This document shows, piece by piece, positions 1-5,221 of a stretch of 5,279 bases of DNA. Where the stretch lies: NCBI GenBank assembly GCA_022701845.1, contig JAKONS010000421.1, positions 1-5,279 on the forward strand. Direction: 5' to 3'. Below the pieces are notes generated by a model. The model did not search any database. It was not told where the DNA came from and saw only the letters and a program-made list of their open reading frames with translations. The DNA comes from Burkholderiaceae bacterium. GTDB taxonomy: Bacteria > Pseudomonadota > Gammaproteobacteria > Burkholderiales > Burkholderiaceae. The position numbers and the translations under genes were made by a program. How positions within the stretch are numbered: position 1 is the stretch's first letter; the number at the start of each line of letters is the position of its first letter.

Positions 1-287
1 AGACCCACGCCAATCTGGTCAACCACACGATGACCGAGCTGGAAGTGGCCTGCTTCCCTGGCGACCTGCCGGAATTCATCGAAGTCGACCTGTCGGGCCT
101 GGCTGCCGCCGGCACCGTGCACGTCAATGACCTGAAGCTGCCGAAGGGCGTGAAGTTCGTGAGCCACGGCAAGGTGAACCCGGTCGTCGCTTCCGCTGTC
201 GCGCCGGAAGCCGAAGAAGAGATCGTCGCCCCGGTGGCCGCTGCTCCGGAAGCCGATGCCAAGGGCAAAGGCAAGGGCAAGAAGTAA
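1..287 (+). CDS. rplY: 50S ribosomal protein L25 (CTC/TL5 type), 3' part
   Basis: This is the C-terminal 94 residues of a long-form L25 protein, which binds 5S rRNA in the large ribosomal subunit. The reading frame is open from position 3 and ends at TAA 285-287; the true start lies upstream of the window, so the methionine at 30-32 is internal. The diagnostic stretch is TELEVACFPGDLPEFIEVDL, followed by a 'DLKLPKGVKF' segment, both typical of the beta-rich TL5 domain found C-terminal to the 5S-binding domain in CTC-type L25. The protein ends in an Ala/Glu/Pro-rich tail and a lysine-glycine run (KGKGKGKK), a disordered basic end probably contacting RNA. A terminator follows at 332-354. Family knowledge: rplY is often followed by pth; here the next gene is the convergent gpsA. 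The family assignment is firm; the N-terminal domain cannot be seen. Confidence 0.96.
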   Translation, partial: THANLVNHTMTELEVACFPGDLPEFIEVDLSGLAAAGTVHVNDLKLPKGVKFVSHGKVNPVVASAVAPEAEEEIVAPVAAAPEADAKGKGKGKK

Positions 288-304
288 TCTTCTGCTGCCG
301 CACC

Positions 305-325
305 GCTTCGCACATCATGCGAAGC
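305..325 (+). repeat. Perfect 8-bp inverted repeat downstream of rplY
   Basis: GCTTCGCA (305-312) and TGCGAAGC (318-325) are perfect inverted copies separated by the 5-base loop CATCA. The hairpin sits 17 bases after the rplY stop and is followed by AAAGACAAA rather than a T-run on the + strand, so alone it is not a classic terminator. It lies 6 bases before the terminator stem at 332. It may protect the rplY mRNA 3' end, or act as the second hairpin for transcripts arriving from gpsA. The structure is seen directly; its role is inference. Confidence 0.6.
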
Positions 326-331
326 AAAGAC

Positions 332-354
332 AAAGGGCCCCTCGGGGTCCTTTT
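332..354 (+). terminator. rplY: Rho-independent terminator of rplY, probably bidirectional
   Basis: The stem AAAGGGCCC (332-340) pairs with GGGTCCTTT (345-353), including one G-T wobble, around the tetraloop CTCG; TTTT at 351-354 forms the tail. Read on the - strand the same hairpin ends in CCCTTTGTCTTT, a T-rich tail, and it lies about 40 bases beyond the gpsA stop codon. It therefore probably ends both converging transcripts. The + strand use is well supported; the - strand use is inferred from symmetry and position. Confidence 0.85.
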
Positions 355-393
355 CCATTGGCGGCGGTGGGGCGGTGAATGGCCCGGGAGGGG

Positions 394-1401
394 TCAGGGC
401 GCCGCGGGCACTTCCGATGCCGGACTGCGTTCCATCAGCGCGGCGACTGCGTCACCCGGACGCAGGCGACCGTCGAGCAGGGCCACCACCGCTTCGGCGA
501 TCGGCATCTCGATGCCGAGCGTTCGGGCGCGGCGCACCACGGTGCGGGCGCAATACACGCCTTCCGCCACATGGCCGAGCGAGGCCACCGCCGCATCCTG
601 GTCGAGGCCCTGGGCCAGCAGCAGCCCCACCTTGCGGTTGCGGCTGAGGTCGCCGGTGGCGGTCAGCACCAGATCGCCCAGCCCGGAAAGGCCGTGGAAC
701 GTATCCGGCCGCGCGCCCAACGCCACCCCCAGCCGGGTGATCTCGACCAGTCCGCGGGTGATGAGCGCCGCGCGGGCGTTGAGTCCCAACTGGAGCCCGT
801 CGCACAGCCCGGTGGCGATCGCCATCACGTTCTTCACCGCCCCGCCGACCTCGATGCCGACGACATCGTCGTTCGCATACACGCGCAGCGCCGGCCCATG
901 GAACGCCGCCACCAGCGCATCCCGCACCGCGGGCTCCGCGCTACCCGCCACCAGTGCGGTCGGACGCTCCCGCGCGACTTCCATCGCGAAGCTGGGCCCG
1001 CTCAAAACCCCCGCGTGCAGCCCGGGCGCGACATCGGCGCAGATTTCATGCGGCAGGCGGCCGGTGCCGTCGCCCGCGGCTTCGAAACCCTTGCAGAGCC
1101 ATGCGACCGGCGTGCGGCTGCTCCGCAGTGCGAGCAGCATGGCCCGCAGGCCGGCGACCGGGGTGGCGACCACCACCAGGTCGACATTCGCGGTGTGCGT
1201 TGCGATCTCGCCGTGGGCGACAGCCAGATCCTGCGGAAGGCCGATACCCGGGAGATAGCGTGAGTTTTCACGCGTTGCCGCGATGCTCTGCGCCTGGGAG
1301 GCATCACGCGCCCACAGCAGCACCTGGTGCTGTCCGGAACGGCATGCCGCGAGCGCCAGCGCGGTACCCCATGCGCCAGCGCCCAGCACGGCGATCCTCA
1401 T
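394..1401 (-). CDS. gpsA: Glycerol-3-phosphate dehydrogenase [NAD(P)+]
   Basis: This cytosolic enzyme reduces dihydroxyacetone phosphate to sn-glycerol-3-phosphate, the backbone for phospholipid synthesis. The 335 residues match the usual family length. An N-terminal Rossmann fold starts with GxGxxG (G7-A-G-A-W-G12). The LCKGFE segment lies at 102-107 and the family signature [11 protein letters not shown] at 134-144. The catalytic lysine is K190 in GGAVKN, and the substrate-binding helix region carries GLSGLGDL (237-244, D243) and SRNRK (253-257). These sites align well with K192, D245, R255 and N256 of E. coli GpsA as I recall them. The ATG at 1401-1399 gives the expected [12 protein letters not shown] start, but no strong Shine-Dalgarno precedes it. 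The gene starts 28 bases after the secB stop, so it is probably translated from the secB mRNA as the last gene of the operon. The start and product are secure. Confidence 0.97.
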   Translation of the reverse strand: MRIAVLGAGAWGTALALAACRSGQHQVLLWARDASQAQSIAATRENSRYLPGIGLPQDLAVAHGEIATHTANVDLVVVATPVAGLRAMLLALRSSRTPVAWLCKGFEAAGDGTGRLPHEICADVAPGLHAGVLSGPSFAMEVARERPTALVAGSAEPAVRDALVAAFHGPALRVYANDDVVGIEVGGAVKNVMAIATGLCDGLQLGLNARAALITRGLVEITRLGVALGARPDTFHGLSGLGDLVLTATGDLSRNRKVGLLLAQGLDQDAAVASLGHVAEGVYCARTVVRRARTLGIEMPIAEAVVALLDGRLRPGDAVAALMERSPASEVPAAP

Positions 1402-1429
1402 GGGACGGCGCTCGCGTCGGAAACGGTGG

Positions 1430-1900
1430 TTACTGGGGCAGGCCGTCTACCGGCGCCGAGGCCGCAGCGGCGGCCTGCGCCTGCTGCTGCTCGTACATCG
1501 CCTGGAAGTTGATCTCGGCCAGATGCACCGGCGGAAAACCGCCGCGCTGGATGACGTCGGCCACGTTGCCGCGCAGGTAGGGATAGACGATCTGCGGACA
1601 GGCGATGCCCAGCAGCTGGCCGATCTGTTCCTCGCCCAGGTTGCGCATCTCGAAGATGCCCGCCTGCTTGGCTTCGACCAGGAAAACGGTCTTTTCCTTG
1701 ATCTTGGTCTGCACCGTCGCGGTCACCGACACCTCGTAGATGCCCTCGGTCACCACCGTGGCATCGACGCCCAGCTGGATATCGACGCTCGGTTGTTCCT
1801 GCTCCAGCAGGATGCCGGGGGAATTCGGCTGCTCCAGCGACAGGTCTTTGAGGTAGACGCGCTGGATCTGGAATACGGGGTCTGCTGCTTGGTCGGCCAT
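1430..1900 (-). CDS. secB: Protein-export chaperone SecB
   Basis: SecB is a cytosolic homotetrameric chaperone that keeps preproteins unfolded and hands them to SecA at the Sec translocon. The 156-residue product has the family's features in order: an acidic N-terminus with '[12 protein letters not shown]' (10-21), the beta-sheet core '[10 protein letters not shown]' (54-63), the conserved [10 protein letters not shown] (101-110), and [13 protein letters not shown] (120-132), followed by a flexible Gln/Ala-rich tail ending VDGLPQ. The ATG at 1900-1898 is the family start, although only a weak GGA-type ribosome site lies upstream. The gene stands between grxC (111-base gap) and gpsA (28-base gap), the same order as in E. 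coli. The larger upstream gap holds a possible internal promoter near 1991-1999. The nearby exported CtpA is the sort of protein that uses this pathway, but I see no evidence of a specific link. Confidence 0.98.
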   Translation of the reverse strand: MADQAADPVFQIQRVYLKDLSLEQPNSPGILLEQEQPSVDIQLGVDATVVTEGIYEVSVTATVQTKIKEKTVFLVEAKQAGIFEMRNLGEEQIGQLLGIACPQIVYPYLRGNVADVIQRGGFPPVHLAEINFQAMYEQQQAQAAAAASAPVDGLPQ

Positions 1901-1990
1901 GGATGCGGGTCCGGTACGGTTGATGCGCTGGGCAAGTCGGTCGAAACAAAGCCCGGGGCGACGACGCCGCCGCGGGCACTGGAGCCGAAG

Positions 1991-1999
1991 ATTATGGCA
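1991..1999 (-). promoter_or_regulatory. secB: Possible extended -10 promoter for secB-gpsA
   Basis: On the - strand, TGCCATAAT (1999 down to 1991) fits an extended -10 element (TGn followed by CATAAT, 5 of 6 matches to TATAAT). It lies in the 111-base gap between grxC and secB, which is otherwise GC-rich, and would give a leader of about 85 bases. No good -35 hexamer is present 16-18 bases upstream. This is a motif-level guess; the operon could equally be read from the rhodanese promoter alone. Confidence 0.35.
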
Positions 2000-2011
2000 G
2001 GGCGAATTGCC

Positions 2012-2272
2012 TCATGCGGCCTGCAGCAGCGGCACCAGCCCGCCCCGGCCGTCGAGCGCCATGAGGTCGTCGCAGCCGCCGACATGGGTATCGCCGATGA
2101 ATATCTGCGGCACGGTGCGCCGGCCGGTGCGCTCCATCATGCTGCTGCGGGCGGCCGGATCCGCATCGACCCGGATCTCCTGGATGGCATCGACACCCTT
2201 GGCCTTCAGGATCTGCTTGGCGCGAATGCAATAGGGGCAGACGGCCGTGGTGTACATGGTGACGTTTTGCAT
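2012..2272 (-). CDS. grxC: Glutaredoxin 3 (dithiol glutaredoxin)
   Basis: This is a small cytosolic thiol-disulfide oxidoreductase that uses glutathione to reduce protein disulfides and mixed disulfides, including those of ribonucleotide reductase and similar partners. At 86 residues it is a single thioredoxin-fold domain. The redox-active site is C12-P-Y-C15, the cis-proline loop is T53-V54-P55, and the glutathione-binding GGCDDL lies at 65-70. The additional cysteine C67 in that motif is also present in E. coli Grx3, which supports grxC over other glutaredoxins. Translation starts at ATG 2272-2270, with GAAGG-like sequence about 10 bases upstream on the - strand. It follows the rhodanese gene by 38 bases and precedes secB, so it is the second gene of the operon. 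Nothing in it looks damaged. Confidence 0.97.
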   Translation of the reverse strand: MQNVTMYTTAVCPYCIRAKQILKAKGVDAIQEIRVDADPAARSSMMERTGRRTVPQIFIGDTHVGGCDDLMALDGRGGLVPLLQAA

Positions 2273-2310
2273 GGGGCTTCGCCTTCAATGGGGATGGTGG
2301 GGCCTCGGGT

Positions 2311-2745
2311 TCAGGCTTTTTCCAGGGCTTTCGCCGGTGTTTTTTCGAGCGGCAGGTTAGCTTCTTTCCAAGCCTTCAAGCCGCCCGCCATGACTTGGGC
2401 CTGCTCGTAACCCAGTTTCTTGACGATGGGCAAGGCGCGCGCCGAACGGCCGCCGGTGGGGCACACCAGGATCACCGGCAGGGCCTTGTTCTTGACGACC
2501 GAGGGCAGCCGGGCTTCCAGCTCGCCCAGGGGAATGTTGCGCGCGCCGGCGATGCGCGTTCCCGCGGCGAATTCCTCGGTCTCGCGGACATCGACCACGA
2601 CCGCCTTCTCCTGGTTGATCGATTGCACCGCACGGTTCGGCGTCAGCGCGCCGCCGACGGCGCCACGCAGCAGCGGCCACACCAGCAAGGCGCCGGAAAC
2701 GATGGCGATTAAAAAAAGCGACCAGTTGTCGATGACGAATTTCAC
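2311..2745 (-). CDS. yibN: Membrane-anchored rhodanese-like protein (YibN type)
   Basis: The 144-residue product has one N-terminal membrane segment (about residues 8-26, [16 protein letters not shown]) and a single cytosolic rhodanese domain (about 38-135). The domain shows [10 protein letters not shown] (50-59), [12 protein letters not shown] (65-76), and the active-site loop C95-P-T-G-G-R100. The catalytic cysteine is thus retained, so sulfurtransferase or persulfide chemistry is possible, but the substrate is unknown. The symbol rests on architecture, length (E. coli YibN is about 143 residues) and the conserved yibN-grxC-secB-gpsA order, not on close sequence identity. The start codon is GTG (2745-2743), supported by GAAGGA at 2756-2751 with 5 bases of spacing. 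Codons 10-12 read CTT TTT TTA, a T-run with a TTA leucine codon that is unusual for this GC-rich DNA. It is the first gene of the operon and divergent from gpmA. Confidence 0.9.
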   Translation of the reverse strand: MKFVIDNWSLFLIAIVSGALLVWPLLRGAVGGALTPNRAVQSINQEKAVVVDVRETEEFAAGTRIAGARNIPLGELEARLPSVVKNKALPVILVCPTGGRSARALPIVKKLGYEQAQVMAGGLKAWKEANLPLEKTPAKALEKA

Positions 2746-2764
2746 GCGGTTCCTTCGAGGGCTT

Positions 2765-2789
2765 AACCCGCGATTCTAGAATGCGGGTT
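2765..2789. promoter_or_regulatory. Palindrome with overlapping divergent -10 boxes (rhodanese / gpmA)
   Basis: AACCCGC (2765-2771) and GCGGGTT (2783-2789) flank the perfect 10-base palindrome ATTCTAGAAT (2773-2782). The palindrome contains TAGAAT on the + strand (2777-2782) and TAGAAT on the - strand (2778-2773), each 5 of 6 matches to TATAAT. They would drive gpmA with a leader of about 58 bases and the rhodanese operon with a leader of about 20 bases. The -35 regions are poor: TTCGAG at 2754-2759 on the + strand with a 17-base spacer, and nothing convincing on the - strand. The symmetry is seen directly; promoter function is inferred from placement in a 101-base divergent gap. Confidence 0.55.
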
Positions 2790-2834
2790 TTGTCCTTCGC
2801 TCCCGCTTGCCGGAGCCCTCGCCCCAGTCCGTTT

Positions 2835-2840
2835 GAAAGG
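2835..2840 (+). promoter_or_regulatory. gpmA: Ribosome binding site that sets the TTG start of gpmA
   Basis: GAAAGG lies 6 bases before the TTG at 2847-2849. This well-placed Shine-Dalgarno supports TTG as the start codon rather than the in-frame ATG at 2781, which overlaps the predicted -10 box and would add 22 residues with no counterpart in the family. Confidence 0.8.
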
Positions 2841-2846
2841 CGCCCC

Positions 2847-3590
2847 TTGTACAAGCTCGTCCTGATCCGCCACGGTGAATCCACCTGGAACCTCGAAAAC
2901 CGCTTTACTGGCTGGACCGACGTCGACCTGACCGAAACCGGCGTCGAGCAGGCCAAGGCGGCCGGCCGGCTGCTGAAGGCCGAGGGCTACGATTTCGACG
3001 TGGCCTACACCAGCGTGCTCAAGCGCGCCACCCGCACGCTCTGGCACACCCTCGACGAACTCGACCGCACCTGGCTGCCGGTGGTGCACAGCTGGCGCCT
3101 GAACGAACGCCACTACGGCGGCCTGCAGGGCCTCAACAAGGCAGACATGGCCAAGGAGTACGGCGACGAGCAGGTGCTGGTCTGGCGCCGCAGCTACGAC
3201 ACCCCGCCGCCGCCGTTGGCCGCCGACGATCCCCGGGGCGAAGCCGGCGACCGGCGCTACGCCAAGATGGCACCCGGCGAGCTGCCGCTGACCGAATGCC
3301 TGAAGGACACGGTGGCGCGGGTGCTGCCCTTCTGGAACGAGTCGATGGCGCCCGCCATCAAGGCCGGCAAACGCATCGTCGTGGCAGCGCACGGCAACTC
3401 GATCCGCGCCCTGATCAAGTACCTCGACGACGTGTCGGAGAGCGACATCGTGAGCCTCAACATCCCCAACGGCATTCCGCTGGTCTACGAACTCGACGAA
3501 AACCTCAAGCCGCTGCGGCACTATTACCTCGGCGACCAGGAAGCGGCGGCCAAGGCTGCGGCCGCCGTCGCTGCACAGGGAAAACGCTGA
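2847..3590 (+). CDS. gpmA: 2,3-bisphosphoglycerate-dependent phosphoglycerate mutase
   Basis: This cytosolic glycolytic and gluconeogenic enzyme interconverts 3- and 2-phosphoglycerate through a phosphohistidine intermediate primed by 2,3-bisphosphoglycerate. Starting at TTG 2847 the protein is 247 residues, the usual dPGM length (about 249). The histidine phosphatase signature LIRHGES gives the phosphorylated H9 with R8. [13 protein letters not shown] (86-98) carries the proton-donor glutamate E87, and [13 protein letters not shown] (180-192) carries the second catalytic histidine H182. [10 protein letters not shown] (114-123) and the following loop are typical of the dPGM class rather than broad-specificity phosphatases. 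The C-terminus is an Ala-rich tail ending QGKR. It is divergent from the rhodanese gene and 117 bases ahead of ctpA, with no terminator visible between them, so partial co-transcription is possible. Product secure; TTG start strongly favoured by the ribosome site and by family alignment. Confidence 0.96.
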   Translation: MYKLVLIRHGESTWNLENRFTGWTDVDLTETGVEQAKAAGRLLKAEGYDFDVAYTSVLKRATRTLWHTLDELDRTWLPVVHSWRLNERHYGGLQGLNKADMAKEYGDEQVLVWRRSYDTPPPPLAADDPRGEAGDRRYAKMAPGELPLTECLKDTVARVLPFWNESMAPAIKAGKRIVVAAHGNSIRALIKYLDDVSESDIVSLNIPNGIPLVYELDENLKPLRHYYLGDQEAAAKAAAAVAAQGKR

Positions 3591-3634
3591 ATCCAACGCT
3601 TTTGCTTACATGGCGTGCCATCTGGATGGAACCC

Positions 3635-3665
3635 TTACCAGCTGTGCTAATCGTAGGTGTATATT
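3635..3665 (+). promoter_or_regulatory. ctpA: Possible ctpA promoter
   Basis: The 117-base gap between gpmA and ctpA is relatively AT-rich. It holds TTACCA (3635-3640, 4 of 6 to TTGACA) and TATATT (3660-3665, 5 of 6 to TATAAT), separated by 19 bases, which is longer than ideal. A start near 3672 would give a leader of about 36 bases. The ctpA ribosome site AGGG (3699-3702) lies 5 bases before the ATG. No hairpin terminator for gpmA is seen in this gap. Confidence 0.35.
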
Positions 3666-3707
3666 GAATCGGGCTTTACGCCTTCGCATAGGTAGCACAG
3701 GGTTTCT

Positions 3708-5144
3708 ATGAGCCAGAAATTGAAGACGGTCGGCTGGATTTCGGTCGGCATCATTGCCGGCGCACTGACGACCGTGTCGTTGCAAACCGTCGCGCGTGGA
3801 GCGATGACGCCGCTGCCGCTGGAGGAACTGCAACAGCTCGCCGCGGTATACGGCATGGTCAAGACCGACTATGTGGAGCCGGTCGACGACAAGAAGCTGA
3901 TTTCCGATGCCATCTCCGGCATGGTCGCCAGCCTCGACCCGCACTCCCAGTATTTCGACAAGAAGTCCTTCAAGGAATTCAGGGAAGGCACGACCGGGCG
4001 TTTCGTCGGCGTCGGCATCGAGATCACCCAGGAAGACGGGCTGATCAAGGTGGTTTCTCCCATCGAAGGCTCTCCGGCGTTTCGCGCCGGCATCAAGACC
4101 AACGACCTGATCACCAAGATCGACGACACCGCCGTCAAGGGCCTGGCACTGAACGACGCGGTCAAGCGCATGCGCGGCGAGCCGGGCACCAAGGTCACCC
4201 TCACCCTGTTCCGCAAGGACGAATCGCGCACCTTCCCGGTCACCGTGACGCGCGAGGAGATCCGGACCCAGTCGGTTCGCGCCAAGATGATCGAACCCGG
4301 CTATGCCTGGATCCGGCTGTCGCAGTTCCAGGAGCGCACCGTCGAGGACTTCGTCGGCAAGGTGGACGAGCTCTACAAGCAGGACCCGAATATCAAGGGC
4401 ATCGTGCTCGACCTCCGCAACGACCCGGGCGGCCTGCTCGACGCCGCGGTCGCGGTATCCGCCGCCTTCCTCCCGGAGAACTCGACGGTCGTATCGACCA
4501 ACGGCCAGCTGGCGGAAAGCAAGGCGGTCTACAAGGCTGCGCCCGAGTTCTACCAGCGCCGCAGCGGGCCGGACCCCTTGCGCAGCCTGCCGGCCTCCCT
4601 GAAGAAGGTGCCGCTGATCGTGCTGGTCAACGAAGGCTCGGCATCGGCCAGCGAGATCGTCGCCGGCGCCCTGCAGGACCACAAGCGCGCCACCCTGATG
4701 GGCAACCAGACCTTCGGCAAGGGCTCGGTACAGACGGTGCGCCCGCTCGGACCGGACACCGGCCTCAAGATCACCACTGCGCGCTACTACACCCCGAGCG
4801 GCAAGTCGATCCAGGCGACTGGCATCGTGCCCGACGTGATGCTGGACGAAACCGCCGAGGGCAACCTGTTCGCCGCCCTGCGCACCCGCGAGGCCGATCT
4901 GGAAAAGCATCTGGCCAGTGGTCAGGGCGCCGAGAAGAAGGACGAGGCGCGGGAAAAGGCACGCGAGGAAGCGCGCAAGCGCCTCGAAGCCGAAACCGAC
5001 GCGAAGAAGCCGCCGCCGAAGATGCCGGAGTTCGGCACCGAGCAGGACTTCCAGCTCACCCAGGCCATCAACCGCTTCAAGGGCCAGCCGGTCATCGTCA
5101 GCAAGACGCTGGTCGAGCGCAAGGACGAGAAGAAGGAAAACTAA
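3708..5144 (+). CDS. ctpA: Carboxyl-terminal processing protease, S41 family
   Basis: This is a serine protease with a Ser/Lys mechanism that trims or degrades proteins from their C-termini in the periplasm, where relatives act on envelope proteins such as cell-wall hydrolases. Of its 478 residues, 1-6 are basic and about 8-28 are hydrophobic, forming a signal peptide or signal anchor; no clean cleavage site is obvious. A helical segment with LDPHSQYF (76-83) follows, then a PDZ domain (about 95-180, 'GVGIEI', 'GSPAFRAGIKTNDLI'). The S41 catalytic core (about 195-380) contains LDLRNDPGGLL (234-244), the nucleophile S313 in GSASASEI, K338 in TFGKGSVQ and Q342. The 25-residue Ser-Lys spacing and the Gln four residues later match the Ser/Lys/Gln triad of Bacillus CtpB. 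A highly charged Lys/Glu/Arg helix (about 405-432) and a PPPK linker precede a short C-terminal domain. The ATG at 3708 has AGGG 5 bases upstream. A strong terminator follows. Confidence 0.95.
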   Translation: MSQKLKTVGWISVGIIAGALTTVSLQTVARGAMTPLPLEELQQLAAVYGMVKTDYVEPVDDKKLISDAISGMVASLDPHSQYFDKKSFKEFREGTTGRFVGVGIEITQEDGLIKVVSPIEGSPAFRAGIKTNDLITKIDDTAVKGLALNDAVKRMRGEPGTKVTLTLFRKDESRTFPVTVTREEIRTQSVRAKMIEPGYAWIRLSQFQERTVEDFVGKVDELYKQDPNIKGIVLDLRNDPGGLLDAAVAVSAAFLPENSTVVSTNGQLAESKAVYKAAPEFYQRRSGPDPLRSLPASLKKVPLIVLVNEGSASASEIVAGALQDHKRATLMGNQTFGKGSVQTVRPLGPDTGLKITTARYYTPSGKSIQATGIVPDVMLDETAEGNLFAALRTREADLEKHLASGQGAEKKDEAREKAREEARKRLEAETDAKKPPPKMPEFGTEQDFQLTQAINRFKGQPVIVSKTLVERKDEKKEN

Positions 5145-5168
5145 ACTAGCCGTCCCCGCCTCGACCGC

Positions 5169-5211
5169 ATGCCCCGCACGGACTGATTGTCCGGCGGGGC
5201 ATTCTCATTTT
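5169..5211 (+). terminator. ctpA: Rho-independent terminator after ctpA
   Basis: ATGCCCCGC (5169-5177) pairs perfectly with GCGGGGCAT (5194-5202). After a single bulged A at 5178, CGGAC (5179-5183) pairs with GTCCG (5189-5193) around the loop TGATT, and a T-rich tail ATTCTCATTTT runs to 5211. The hairpin begins 24 bases after the ctpA stop codon and its tail ends only 10 bases before the next start codon. The structure is seen directly and is strong; how complete termination is cannot be judged from sequence. Confidence 0.85.
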
Positions 5212-5221
5212 CGCAAGCCCC

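Noticed and set aside
317..1263. Two long overlapping + strand open frames (313 and 294 codons) opposite gpsA
   Set aside because: They are antisense to an intact gpsA with all family motifs, have Arg/Ala/Pro/Ser- or His/Arg/Gln-rich low-complexity translations, and match no family. High GC removes stop codons in these frames.
1283..2410. 375-codon + strand open frame opposite secB and grxC
   Set aside because: It runs across two well-recognised minus-strand genes and their spacer, with a Leu/His/Asp/Arg-rich translation typical of an antisense shadow.
2357..2956. 199-codon - strand open frame overlapping the rhodanese gene, reached by a -1 shift at the T7 run
   Set aside because: Its translation is Arg/Gly/Pro-rich without domain features; openness is explained by base composition, so I do not propose a frameshift product.
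2763..3596. 277-codon - strand open frame opposite gpmA
   Set aside because: It mirrors gpmA almost end to end, is Val/Gly/His-rich, and would begin at the gpmA stop; gpmA carries every catalytic residue.
3611..3629. Short inverted repeats TGGCGTGCCA and CCATCTGGATGG in the gpmA-ctpA gap
   Set aside because: The arms are only 4-5 bases with loops of 2 bases and no T tail; too weak for a terminator or a credible operator.
3606..4910. 434-codon - strand open frame opposite ctpA
   Set aside because: It is the antisense of an intact S41 protease, with an Arg/Gly/Leu/Asp-rich translation and no recognisable domain or ribosome site context.
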